From positions 1-59,675 of the forward strand of contig JBAXPV010000024.1 in assembly GCA_037132075.1 (NCBI GenBank): DNA of 59,675 nt. The letters are read 5' to 3'. Of the stretch, positions 15,882 to 25,347 are shown piece by piece; the first letter of the stretch is position 1, and each line of letters starts with the position of its first letter. The notes beneath the pieces are model-generated. The model made no database searches and had not been told where the DNA came from. It was given only the letters and a program-made list of their open reading frames with translations. A program made the position numbers and the translations under genes. Origin of the DNA: JBAXPV01 sp037132075 (GTDB lineage Bacteria; Bacteroidota; Bacteroidia; Bacteroidales; CAIXZF01).

Positions 15882-16904
15882 GTGAATAACGTTTTCGTTT
15901 ATTGTGAAATTACCGAAGAGCGGCATGTCGCCGAGGTCAGCCTGGAGCTTTTGTCGAAAGGGCGGAAGCTGGCCAATGAGCTGAATGTCAAACTGGAAGC
16001 CGTGATTATTGGTGCAGGCTTGAAAGATATTGAAGACCAGGTTTTCCCGTATGGGGTGGATTTCATTCACCTTGCTGATGATGCCCGTCTTTTCCCTTAT
16101 ACAACCCTGCCGCATACATCATTGCTACTGGATGTCTTTCATAAAGAGCAACCTGAAATCGTGTTGTTTGGTGCGACCTCTATCGGGCGCGACCTGGCTC
16201 CGCGTATTGCTTCAGCCTTGAAATGCGGCCTTACTGCCGACTGTACAAGCCTGGAGATAGGGGATCATACTGAAAACCGGACACAAAAGGAATATAAGAA
16301 TCTTTTATACCAGATCAGGCCTGCCTTTGGCGGGAATATCATCGCGACCATTATCAACCCTGAGACGAAGCCGCAGATGGCAACCGTTCGCGAGGGTGTA
16401 ATGAAGAGAGAGATATTTGCTGAGAATTATAAAGGCAAGGTCAAAAAGATCGATGCCGATGCCATCCTGAAGCCGGAAGATTTCCTGGTGAAGATCATCG
16501 AGCGTCATCTTGAAGCAAGCAAAGTCAATATTAAAAGTGCAGGAATCATCGTCGCCGGTGGTTATGGTGTTGGCAGTAAAGCCAACTTTGACTTACTTTT
16601 TGAATTTGCCGGACTTATCGGAGCCGAAGTGGGTGCTTCCAGGGCAGCTGTTGATGCAGGTCTTGTGGATCATGCGCGCCAGGTAGGGCAGACGGGTGTA
16701 ACCGTCCGTCCGAAGCTCTACATCGCCTGTGGAATCTCAGGTGCCGTTCAGCACCGTGCCGGGATGGACCAAAGCGCCATGATTATCTCGATCAACAAGG
16801 ATAAAAATGCACCGATTAACCTGATTGCTGACTATACCATTATCGGTGATGTGGGAGATGTCCTGCCAAAAATGATCAAACATTACAAAAAGAACACCAA
16901 GTAA
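15882..16904 (+). CDS. etfA: Electron transfer flavoprotein, alpha subunit
   Basis: The 340-aa EtfA has an N-terminal ETF domain and a C-terminal FAD-binding domain. Key segments are GRDLAPRIASALKCGLTADC, RPAFGGNIIATI, PQMATVREGV, and the FAD-binding part VGQTGVTVRPKLYIACGISG with QHRAGM. The RPAFGGN and PQMATVR motifs are typical of anaerobic EtfA proteins. The start is GTG at 15882, which gives the family N-terminus NNVFVYCE. It lies between etfB and an acyl-CoA dehydrogenase on one transcript. Confidence 0.93.
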   Translation: MNNVFVYCEITEERHVAEVSLELLSKGRKLANELNVKLEAVIIGAGLKDIEDQVFPYGVDFIHLADDARLFPYTTLPHTSLLLDVFHKEQPEIVLFGATSIGRDLAPRIASALKCGLTADCTSLEIGDHTENRTQKEYKNLLYQIRPAFGGNIIATIINPETKPQMATVREGVMKREIFAENYKGKVKKIDADAILKPEDFLVKIIERHLEASKVNIKSAGIIVAGGYGVGSKANFDLLFEFAGLIGAEVGASRAAVDAGLVDHARQVGQTGVTVRPKLYIACGISGAVQHRAGMDQSAMIISINKDKNAPINLIADYTIIGDVGDVLPKMIKHYKKNTK

Positions 16905-16924
16905 ACCGGATTAAGCAAGCTATT

Positions 16925-18631
16925 ATGGCCAATTTCTATACCGACAACGAACACCTGAAATTTCATCTGACCCATCCTTTGATGGAGAAAATCGTCAGGC
17001 TGAAGGAGAAAGATTATATCGACAGTAAAAAATATGATTTTGCGCCTGTGGATTATGAAGATGCTATGGACAACTACGACAAGATCCTAGAGATCATTGG
17101 CGAGATCTGCGGCGACGTGATCGGGCCGAATGCTGAAGCTGTTGACCATGATGGCGGTGCGTCATTAATCGACAATGAAGTGCATTACGCTCCCGGGACC
17201 CGGGAAAACCACGACACTTTGGCAGCTGCAGGCATGATCGGGATGTCATTGCCCCGTGAATACGACGGCATGAATTTCCCCATGGTTCCATATGTGATGG
17301 CTGCAGAGCTCGTTTCAAGGGCTGATGCAGGCTTTGCCAACATCTGGGGTTTACAGGACTGTGCAGAGACGATCCATGAATTTGCTTCTGAAGAACAGAA
17401 ACATCTATTTCTCCCTCGTTTTAACAAAGGCGCTACGGCTGCCATGGATCTTACCGAGCCTGATGCAGGCAGTGATCTCCAGGCAGTTCAGCTGAAAGCT
17501 AGTTTTGACGAAAACACGGGGAAGTGGCTGTTAAACGGTGTAAAGCGTTTTATCACCAATGGTGATGCAGACATTGCACTGGTTTTAGCCCGTTCGGAAG
17601 AAGGAACACAGGATGCCCGTGGTTTGTCATTGTTTCTTTATGACAGGAAAGAAAAAGCCGTCACGGTTCGTCGTATTGAAAACAAACTTGGAATCAAAGG
17701 GTCACCAACATGTGAGCTGGTATTCACCAATGCTCCGGCACAGATCATAGGTGACCGGAAAATGGGACTGATAAAATATGTTATGTCGCTGATGAACTCA
17801 GCACGCCTTGGTGTTGCTGCCCAAAGCGTTGGTATTGCAGAGGCCGCTTATCGTGAGGCCTTTAAATATGCCCACGAAAGGGAGCAATTTGGAAAGGCGA
17901 TCATTCAATATCCAGCCATCTTTGAGATGCTGACGAATATGCGCGTTAAAACCGATGCCATCCGCAGCCTTTTGTATGAAACCTCCCGTTACGTTGACGT
18001 TTATAAAGCTTATAGCTTTATTGCTGAAGACCGTAAGCTGGATGCTGAAGAGCGTGAGGATATGAAAAAGTACCAACGTAATGCTGACATTTATACACCG
18101 CTAGGAAAACTCATAGCCAGTGAATATTGTAACCAGATCGCCTATGATGCCATTCAGATCCACGGCGGCACGGGTTATATGAAAGATTTTCCTGTAGAGC
18201 GTTTGTATCGTGATGCAAGGATTACCTCCATTTACGAAGGAACATCCCAGTTACAGGTCGTTGCTGCCATCCGTGGCGTCATCAGCGGACAGTATCTGAA
18301 ACAGATGAAAGAATATGCCAGTAACGATGTAAAACCTGAGTTAGATTACCTGAAACACATCCTTAGCCACATGACAGACCAGTTTGCCAAGACCTGGGAA
18401 AAAGTCAATGAGTTCCAGGATGGTGAATATATCGATTTCCATGCCCGCAGGCTTGTTGAAATGGCCGGGAATATCATCATGGGTTACCTCTTGCTGCTCG
18501 ATGCCAACAGGAGTGATGTCTATAAGAAATCAGCAGATATCTTTATCCGGAAGGGTAGGGCGGAGAATGTCGGAAGTGTAAGCTTCATCAACAATTTCCA
18601 CCCGAAAGAAATCGGAAGTTATAAGATCTAA
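16925..18631 (+). CDS. Acyl-CoA dehydrogenase, long form
   Basis: The 568-aa flavoprotein would oxidise an acyl-CoA to the enoyl-CoA and pass electrons to EtfAB. It has the family signatures LTEPDAGSDLQ, FITNGDADIAL, the FAD-contact region EREQFGKAI, QIHGGTGYMKDF, and the catalytic Glu in IYEGTSQLQ. It is about 190 residues longer than butyryl-CoA dehydrogenase, with a C-terminal helical extension (about 430-568), as in other long-form enzymes. Substrate chain length cannot be told. It is the third gene of the etf operon, 20 bp after etfA. Its stop overlaps the convergent clpC stop over CTAA (18628-18631). Confidence 0.9.
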   Translation: MANFYTDNEHLKFHLTHPLMEKIVRLKEKDYIDSKKYDFAPVDYEDAMDNYDKILEIIGEICGDVIGPNAEAVDHDGGASLIDNEVHYAPGTRENHDTLAAAGMIGMSLPREYDGMNFPMVPYVMAAELVSRADAGFANIWGLQDCAETIHEFASEEQKHLFLPRFNKGATAAMDLTEPDAGSDLQAVQLKASFDENTGKWLLNGVKRFITNGDADIALVLARSEEGTQDARGLSLFLYDRKEKAVTVRRIENKLGIKGSPTCELVFTNAPAQIIGDRKMGLIKYVMSLMNSARLGVAAQSVGIAEAAYREAFKYAHEREQFGKAIIQYPAIFEMLTNMRVKTDAIRSLLYETSRYVDVYKAYSFIAEDRKLDAEEREDMKKYQRNADIYTPLGKLIASEYCNQIAYDAIQIHGGTGYMKDFPVERLYRDARITSIYEGTSQLQVVAAIRGVISGQYLKQMKEYASNDVKPELDYLKHILSHMTDQFAKTWEKVNEFQDGEYIDFHARRLVEMAGNIIMGYLLLLDANRSDVYKKSADIFIRKGRAENVGSVSFINNFHPKEIGSYKI

Positions 18632-21165
18632 GAAGGATTGGTCGTCGCTTCAGTTAACTTAACGACCATATCTTTTTTCTCTTCGTCGTAATCAATCAAC
18701 ATTAAAGTGTCAGGCTTTGGCTTTTGGATAATAATTTCCTCTGCCAGAACATCTTCCACGTATTTCTGAATGGCTCGTTTCAGTGGCCTTGCGCCAAAGT
18801 TGGGATCCCAGCCTTTTTCAAGCAGGTAATCTTTGGCTTTCTCAGTCAGTTCCAATGAATAACCCAGACTTTTAATGCGGGCATAAACCTGTTTCAATTC
18901 GATGTCGATGATTTTATGAATGGATTCCCGCTCCAGTGAATCGAAGATGATTACATCGTCGATCCTGTTGAGGAATTCAGGTGCAAAAGTCTTTTTCAAG
19001 GCATTCTCTATGACGCCTTTGGCATTGTCGGCAGCGGCTGATTTTCTTGCCGTAGTGGCAAAACCGACACCTTCCCCAAATTCTTTTAACTGGCGTGACC
19101 CAATATTAGATGTCATGATCACGATCGTATTTTTAAAGTCAACACGACGGCCAAAGCTATCTGTTAAAACACCATCATCCAGGACCTGGAGCATCAGGTG
19201 AAACACATCAGGATGGGCTTTTTCAATCTCATCCAATAATATGATAGAGTAGGGCTTTCTTCTTACTTTTTCGGTAAGCTGACCACCTTCTTCATAACCA
19301 ACATATCCGGGAGGCGCCCCCACGAGGCGGGATACGGCAAATTTCTCCATGTATTCACTCATGTCGATTCGGATCAGCGCATCCTGTGAGTCAAAAAGGT
19401 ATTGGGATAAAACCTTGGCAAGGTGTGTCTTACCAACGCCGGTAGGACCGAGGAAGATAAAAGTTCCAATAGGTTTATTCGGATCTTTCAGGCCGGCACG
19501 GTTACGACGAATGGCTTTCACCACTTTTTTAATGGCATCATCCTGGCCAATAACTGCGCCTTCCATTTCCTGTTCCATATGGATCAGGCGTTCGCTTTCA
19601 TTGGTGGCAATACGTTGTAAAGGAATGCCCGTCATCATAGAAACGACCTCAGAGACATCCTCATCGGTGACATTTTCACGATTTTCTTTAGAGTCATCCT
19701 CCCATTTCTTTTTCAGGCGGTCAAGCTCAGTCTGAAGTTTACGTTCGATATCGCGAAATTTAGCAGCTTCTTCGAATTTTTGACTGTTGATTGCTTTCGT
19801 CTTATGCTGTTTGGCTTCTTCAATCTGGTTTTCAGTATCAATAATTTCTGAAGGCACCTTGATATGAGTGATATGCACACGACTGCCAGCCTCATCCAGG
19901 GCATCGATGGCCTTATCCGGAAGGAAACGGTCAGAGATATATCGGGTGGTCAGGGAGACACAAGCTTTGATTGCCTCATCGGTATAATGCACCAGGTGAT
20001 GGTCTTCGTATTTTTCTTTGATGTTATGGAGAATCGTGACTGTTTCTTCAGGAGTGGTAGGATCTACCATGACCTTTTGGAAACGACGCTCCAGGGCACC
20101 GTCTTTTTCGATATACTGACGATATTCGTCAAGTGTGGTGGCACCAATACATTGCAGTTCGCCACGTGCCAGTGCCGGCTTGAACATATTCGAGGCATCG
20201 AGGGAACCTGAGGCATTTCCGGCACCGACAATGGTATGAATTTCATCGATAAAAAGGATGATGTCGGTATTTTTCTCCAGTTCGTTTAATACTGCTTTCA
20301 TCCTTTCCTCGAACTGACCACGGTATTTCGTACCAGCTACGAGAGAGGCAAGATCAAGCGTATACACCTTTTTATTAAAAAGGGCACGGGATACTTTGCG
20401 TTCGATGATTTTAATGGCAAGACCTTCAGCGATGGCAGACTTACCCACACCAGGCTCACCGATAAGGATCGGGTTATTCTTCTTACGGCGGCTAAGGATC
20501 TGGGCAATACGCTCCAATTCTTTTTCCCTGCCGACTATGGGATCGAGTTTTTTCTCTTCAGCCAAGCGGGTGAGGTCACGACCGAAGTTGTCTAAGACAG
20601 GAGTTTTAGACTTACCTTCTCCTTTTCGAACACTGCCAGGAAAGCTCTTTTCGCCTTCTTCCATCTCTTCATCTCCCTGTGATCCAGGTAGCTCGTCGCG
20701 GATATCAGTAGGTTCTTCTGTATTTCCCATGCTAAGAATAGAACGAAGTTCATCTTTCACGGCATCATAGTCAATCCCTTGTTTGCCCAGGGTTTTGGTT
20801 ACAATATTGTCTTCATCTTTAAGAATTGCCAACAAAAGGTGCTCAGTTCCAATCATTTCACTATTGAAAAGTTTGGCTTCCAGGTAAGTAAGCTTAAGAG
20901 CACGCTCAGCTTGTTTGATGAGTGGGATACTTTCAAAGGATCGTGGTGGACTGGTATTCTTTGATATGGATACTTCTATGGTTTTCTTAAGTTCAGAGAG
21001 GTCGAGGCCGAATGCAGATATGATATGAATAGCCATCCCTTCGCCCTCACGTAGCATTCCGAGAAATAAATGTTCAAGTCCGATATAATCGTTTCCAAGT
21101 CGAAGTGCCTCTTCCCGGCTGAAGGTGAGGACATCTTTGACTCTTTTGGAGAATTTAGCTTCCAT
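18628..21165 (-). CDS. clpC: ATP-dependent Clp protease ATP-binding subunit ClpC
   Basis: ClpC is a Hsp100 unfoldase that feeds proteins to ClpP. The protein is about 845 aa. It has two N-terminal Clp repeats (1-150, starting MEAKFSKRVKDVL), a first AAA+ domain with Walker A GEPGVGKSA and Walker B ILFIDEIHT, and a UVR-like middle segment (FEEAAKFRDIERKLQ). The second AAA+ domain has GPTGVGKTHLAK and ends with ClpB-type D2 small-domain sequence. I place the start at the ATG at 21165; the TTG at 21171 would add two residues. It is divergent from gyrA across 268 bp. Confidence 0.93.
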   Translation of the reverse strand: MEAKFSKRVKDVLTFSREEALRLGNDYIGLEHLFLGMLREGEGMAIHIISAFGLDLSELKKTIEVSISKNTSPPRSFESIPLIKQAERALKLTYLEAKLFNSEMIGTEHLLLAILKDEDNIVTKTLGKQGIDYDAVKDELRSILSMGNTEEPTDIRDELPGSQGDEEMEEGEKSFPGSVRKGEGKSKTPVLDNFGRDLTRLAEEKKLDPIVGREKELERIAQILSRRKKNNPILIGEPGVGKSAIAEGLAIKIIERKVSRALFNKKVYTLDLASLVAGTKYRGQFEERMKAVLNELEKNTDIILFIDEIHTIVGAGNASGSLDASNMFKPALARGELQCIGATTLDEYRQYIEKDGALERRFQKVMVDPTTPEETVTILHNIKEKYEDHHLVHYTDEAIKACVSLTTRYISDRFLPDKAIDALDEAGSRVHITHIKVPSEIIDTENQIEEAKQHKTKAINSQKFEEAAKFRDIERKLQTELDRLKKKWEDDSKENRENVTDEDVSEVVSMMTGIPLQRIATNESERLIHMEQEMEGAVIGQDDAIKKVVKAIRRNRAGLKDPNKPIGTFIFLGPTGVGKTHLAKVLSQYLFDSQDALIRIDMSEYMEKFAVSRLVGAPPGYVGYEEGGQLTEKVRRKPYSIILLDEIEKAHPDVFHLMLQVLDDGVLTDSFGRRVDFKNTIVIMTSNIGSRQLKEFGEGVGFATTARKSAAADNAKGVIENALKKTFAPEFLNRIDDVIIFDSLERESIHKIIDIELKQVYARIKSLGYSLELTEKAKDYLLEKGWDPNFGARPLKRAIQKYVEDVLAEEIIIQKPKPDTLMLIDYDEEKKDMVVKLTEATTNPS

Positions 21166-21433
21166 ATTCAAATTATTAAGTGTTCTTTGAAAACAGTAAA
21201 CAACTTTTAAGCCAAAAGGTTATTTTCTGACATCCTGGCCGCAATGACAGGCAGTAAAAGTAGGTCAGCCATGGCATTTTAACGGACTTTTGTACTTATA
21301 ATTATTAACACTACCATGTTTATATATTAAGGACATAAAATTGCTTTGGAATGACGCTGAAAATACATACCTTCGTAAACGACTTACGGAAAACGTAAAT
21401 CACTTATATTGAGGGAATTGATTTAAAAAAACC

Positions 21434-23986
21434 ATGGAAGAAGGAGAAAAAATTGTTGCGGTTAATATAGAGACTCAGATGAAGGCAGCCTACATCGATT
21501 ATTCGATGTCGGTAATTGTCTCCAGGGCCTTGCCTGATGTGAGAGATGGCTTTAAACCGGTACACCGCCGGGTACTCTTTGGAATGCTTGACTTAGGGAC
21601 CTTATCTACACGTCCTCACAAGAAATCCGCGAGGATCGTCGGGGAGGTTTTGGGTAAATACCATCCACACGGTGATACATCTGTTTATGATGCAATGGTA
21701 CGTATGGCCCAAAGCTGGTCTTTGAGATACCCCTTGATCGACGGACAAGGTAACTTTGGCTCCATTGACGGTGACAGTCCGGCTGCCATGCGTTATACCG
21801 AAGCCCGTTTGCGTAAGCTGGCCGAGGAAATGCTTGCTGACATTGACAAAGACACTGTTGATTTCCAGTTGAATTTTGATGATACCCTGAAAGAGCCTAC
21901 CGTTTTACCTTCTAAAATCCCGAATCTGCTGATCAACGGCACATCAGGTATTGCAGTAGGGATGGCGACCAATATGGCTCCGCATAACCTCACAGAGGCT
22001 TGTAATGGCATCATTGCTTACATAGCCAACAGAGATATTACGATTGAAGAGCTGATGAAATACATCACCGCACCGGATTTCCCGACAGGTGGTATTATTT
22101 ACGGATACGAAGGTGTTAAAGAAGCTTTCCTTACCGGCAGAGGTCGTATTATGATGCGTGGCGAAGCCCGTATTGAGCCTGACGAAGATGGGAAAGACCA
22201 GATCGTGGTCACTTCAATCCCTTACCAGGTGAATAAGTCTGAGATGATCAAAAAGACTGCAGACCTGGTGAATGACAAGAAAATTGAAGACATTTCGGAT
22301 ATCCGTGACGAATCAGACCGTAGCGGTTTGCGTATCGTTTATGAACTGAAACGGAACGCCATTCCCAATGTCGTATTAAACAAGCTATATCAATACACAG
22401 CTTTACAGACTTCTTTCAGCGTCAACAACATAGCCCTGGTTAAAGGTAGGCCTATTATGTTGAATCTGAAAGACTTGATTGTTCATTTTGTCGATCACCG
22501 TCATGAGGTAGTGGTCAGACGCACCCAATACGACCTGGATCAGGCTGAAAAACGGGCTCATATCCTGGAAGGCTTGCTGATCGCATTGGATCACCTGGAT
22601 GAGGTCATCAAATTAATCCGTGCTTCACAGACACCTGACGAAGCAAAACTAGGCTTAATGGACAGCTTCCAACTCAGTGAGATCCAGTCCAAGGCAATCC
22701 TGGAGATGAGACTTCAGCGTCTTACCGGACTTGAAAGAGACAAAATCAAGGCTGAATATGATGAATTGCTTCGCATGATTGAGAAGTTCAAAGCAATTTT
22801 GGCAGATGTCAACCTCAGGATGCAAATCATTGTAGATGAATTGATTGAAATCCGTGATAAATACGGTGATGAGCGCATGACCCGTATCGAATATTCAGGA
22901 AAAGACATCTCCATTGAAGACATGATTCCTGATGAAGAAGTGGTGATCACCATTTCGCATATGGGATATATTAAAAGGACAAAACTTTCTGAATACCGGA
23001 TACAGAATCGGGGTGGGCGTGGAGCCAAAGGAAGTGAAGTCAGGGACGAAGACTTTTTAGAGCACCTCTTTGTTGCGAGCATGCATAACTATATGCTCTT
23101 CTTTACCGAAAATGGTAAAGTGCTGTGGCTGAGGGTCTATGAGATCCCTGAAGGAACTAAAGCTTCAAAGGGTCGTGCCATCCAGAACATGATTAATCTT
23201 GAGTCAGGCGATAAAGTACGGGCGTATATTAACACCAAAGACCTGAGCAACCAGGAATACCTGGAGAACAACTATATCATCCTTTGTACCAAGAAAGGAA
23301 CGATTAAAAAAACAACGCTTGAGGCATATTCAAGGCCGCGTCAGAATGGAATTATCGCAATCAAGATCAATGAGGATGATCAATTGCTTGAAGCCCGCAT
23401 GACGAATGGCGACAGTGAAGTGATTATTGCTTCAAAATCCGGCAGGGCTATTCGTTTCCATGAAAGCACTGTCAGGCCAATGGGAAGAAATGCAGCCGGT
23501 GTCAGAGGGCTCAGTATGTCGGGCAAGGGTGATGAAGTTGTCGGGATGATTTGTCTCACTAAAGATAAAAATAGTGATGTGCTTGTTGTTTCCGAAAACG
23601 GTTATGGTAAGCGATCAGAACTGGATGAGTACAGAATCACCAATCGTGGCGGAAAGGGTGTTAAAACCCTTAACGTAACGCCTAAAACCGGGCAACTGAT
23701 TGCAGTGAAGGATGTTACGGACCAGGACAACCTAATGATCATTAATCGCTCAGGTATCATCATTCGCTTGGCTATCAGCGACTTAAGGATTATCGGACGG
23801 GCAACACAAGGAGTGAGGCTCATTAACCTGAAAGACGAGGATTCTATTGCAGCTGTAGCCAAGGTAGAAGTGAGTGAGGAAGAATTTGCTGAACCATTAG
23901 AAGGTATTTCTGACGAGAATCAAGAAGTAACTGACATCATAACAGAAGTGCAGGAAGGAAATGAAACTCCGAAAACTGAGGAGTAA
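21434..23986 (+). CDS. gyrA: DNA gyrase subunit A
   Basis: GyrA is the breakage-reunion subunit of gyrase, which introduces negative supercoils. The 850-aa protein has the N-terminal winged-helix and tower domains, with catalytic Tyr121 in AAMRYTE, and a C-terminal beta-pinwheel (about 500-810) containing repeated GRGAKGS / GRAIRF-like blades and an acidic tail. The quinolone region reads HPHGDTSVYDAMVR; the position of E. coli Ser83 is Thr and that of Asp87 is Asp. The divergent gap to clpC (21166-21433) has no motif I would call with confidence. Confidence 0.95.
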   Translation: MEEGEKIVAVNIETQMKAAYIDYSMSVIVSRALPDVRDGFKPVHRRVLFGMLDLGTLSTRPHKKSARIVGEVLGKYHPHGDTSVYDAMVRMAQSWSLRYPLIDGQGNFGSIDGDSPAAMRYTEARLRKLAEEMLADIDKDTVDFQLNFDDTLKEPTVLPSKIPNLLINGTSGIAVGMATNMAPHNLTEACNGIIAYIANRDITIEELMKYITAPDFPTGGIIYGYEGVKEAFLTGRGRIMMRGEARIEPDEDGKDQIVVTSIPYQVNKSEMIKKTADLVNDKKIEDISDIRDESDRSGLRIVYELKRNAIPNVVLNKLYQYTALQTSFSVNNIALVKGRPIMLNLKDLIVHFVDHRHEVVVRRTQYDLDQAEKRAHILEGLLIALDHLDEVIKLIRASQTPDEAKLGLMDSFQLSEIQSKAILEMRLQRLTGLERDKIKAEYDELLRMIEKFKAILADVNLRMQIIVDELIEIRDKYGDERMTRIEYSGKDISIEDMIPDEEVVITISHMGYIKRTKLSEYRIQNRGGRGAKGSEVRDEDFLEHLFVASMHNYMLFFTENGKVLWLRVYEIPEGTKASKGRAIQNMINLESGDKVRAYINTKDLSNQEYLENNYIILCTKKGTIKKTTLEAYSRPRQNGIIAIKINEDDQLLEARMTNGDSEVIIASKSGRAIRFHESTVRPMGRNAAGVRGLSMSGKGDEVVGMICLTKDKNSDVLVVSENGYGKRSELDEYRITNRGGKGVKTLNVTPKTGQLIAVKDVTDQDNLMIINRSGIIIRLAISDLRIIGRATQGVRLINLKDEDSIAAVAKVEVSEEEFAEPLEGISDENQEVTDIITEVQEGNETPKTEE

Positions 23987-23998
23987 TAATCAATTTTC

Positions 23999-24006
23999 TA
24001 TCTTTG
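23999..24006 (+). promoter_or_regulatory. TAnnTTTG promoter element for the TPR protein gene
   Basis: TATCTTTG then C lies 13 bp after the gyrA stop and 37 bp before the ATG at 24044, so the TPR gene can be expressed apart from gyrA. Confidence 0.5.
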
Positions 24007-24043
24007 CACAGATTTTGCAGAAACCAATATAAACCTAAATATT

Positions 24044-25189
24044 ATGAAGAGATTATTCATCCTGTTTACCTTGGTCATGGCTTTAACCGTGGTAAAAGCA
24101 CAGGTTAGCGAGCGGACCAGCGCATGGAATTATTTAAACAAAGCCAAACTCGACAAGGCCAAAACATCTATTGACAAGTGTATTGCGCATGAATCAACCA
24201 TGAACGATGCAAAGACCTGGTTTTACAGGGGCAATATTTACCTGGCGATTCGTCTGACAGATGACACTACTTTTAAAAAGCTGGATCCTAAAGCTTTACA
24301 GACTGCCTACGAAGCTTATCAGAAAGCACAAACCCTGGATACCAAAAAGGAATTTGCTGATGACATTAACCAAAGATTGATGATTGTAGGTGAGCAATTT
24401 TATAATATTGGTGTTGAGAATTTCCAGTTAAAGAAATATAATGATGCCATTACCTATTTTGAGAACACAGTCACGATCAATCAGAACTTAGGCAAGACAG
24501 ATACACTGGCTATGTACAATGTAGCCTTTGTGGCTGAAATGGCGAATGATGGTCCTAAAGCAAAAAAATACTACCAGGAACTGATTAAAGCTAATTATAA
24601 GCAACCTCTTATATATGCATCATTATCAAATATTTACAAATCCGAGAAAGACACTGTTAAAGCACTTGATGTCATTAAAAGAGGCCGTTCCATGTACCCG
24701 GATGATTTCAATTTATTGATTACCGAGACTAACATTTACCTGGCTAAAAATGATGTTATTGACGCTCAGAAAAACCTGAACCAGGCCATTGATAAAGATC
24801 CAAAGAATCCAACCATCCATTTTGCTGTAGGAACGACCTACGATCAGATGGGTAGGATAGATGATGCTGAAAAAGCTTATCTTAAAGCTATTGAATTAAA
24901 ACCTGATTTCTTTGATGCCATTTATAATCTTGGTGCTTTATATTTCAACCAGGGTGTGAAGATTTTTGAAGAAGCCGATAAGTTGTCTGATATGGCACTT
25001 TACGCTAAAGAAAAAGAAAAATATGAGGCTTGCTGGAAAAAGGCGATGCCACAGTTAGAGCGCGCCATTGCGCTTCAGCCGAATGATGTGAACACACTTT
25101 ATTCACTGAAACAACTTTATGCACGTTTGAGTATGCCTGAGAAAGCAAAACAAATGAGTGAACGACTTGATAAGATAGAGAAGAAGTAG
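24044..25189 (+). CDS. Secreted tetratricopeptide repeat protein
   Basis: The 381-aa protein has a signal peptide (about 1-19, ending VKAQ). A chain of TPR units follows, such as AWNYLNKAKLDKAKTSIDKC, YNIGVENFQLKKYNDAITYF, and DQMGRIDDAEKAYLKAIELK with the canonical P near the end. TPR proteins act as protein-binding scaffolds; no enzyme motif is seen. It is probably periplasmic or attached to the outer membrane. It follows gyrA by 57 bp and is followed by a hairpin terminator. Confidence 0.8.
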   Translation: MKRLFILFTLVMALTVVKAQVSERTSAWNYLNKAKLDKAKTSIDKCIAHESTMNDAKTWFYRGNIYLAIRLTDDTTFKKLDPKALQTAYEAYQKAQTLDTKKEFADDINQRLMIVGEQFYNIGVENFQLKKYNDAITYFENTVTINQNLGKTDTLAMYNVAFVAEMANDGPKAKKYYQELIKANYKQPLIYASLSNIYKSEKDTVKALDVIKRGRSMYPDDFNLLITETNIYLAKNDVIDAQKNLNQAIDKDPKNPTIHFAVGTTYDQMGRIDDAEKAYLKAIELKPDFFDAIYNLGALYFNQGVKIFEEADKLSDMALYAKEKEKYEACWKKAMPQLERAIALQPNDVNTLYSLKQLYARLSMPEKAKQMSERLDKIEKK

Positions 25190-25211
25190 TTTTCCAGGGG
25201 GGGAAGCTTTA

Positions 25212-25239
25212 TAGGGGACGAAGATTCATTCGTCCCTTA
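25212..25239 (+). terminator. Hairpin terminator after the TPR gene
   Basis: Stem TAGGGGACGAA / TTCGTCCCTTA with a 6-nt loop GATTCA. A pyrimidine-rich stretch TCTTTCTACTTCC follows instead of a pure T-run. It lies between convergent genes, 23 bp after the TPR stop. Confidence 0.6.
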
Positions 25240-25347
25240 TCTTTCTACTTCCTATTTAACATAATATTAATTATAAGACAAATGATCAATTCGATAATAA
25301 TTGCTATATTCTTGTCTTTGTGTGCCTTATCAGGAGATTTTCACAGA

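Noticed and set aside
21671..21700. Thr at the GyrA position equivalent to E. coli Ser83 as a quinolone resistance change
   Set aside because: Thr is the normal residue here in many bacteria, and the Asp87 equivalent is unchanged, so resistance cannot be inferred.
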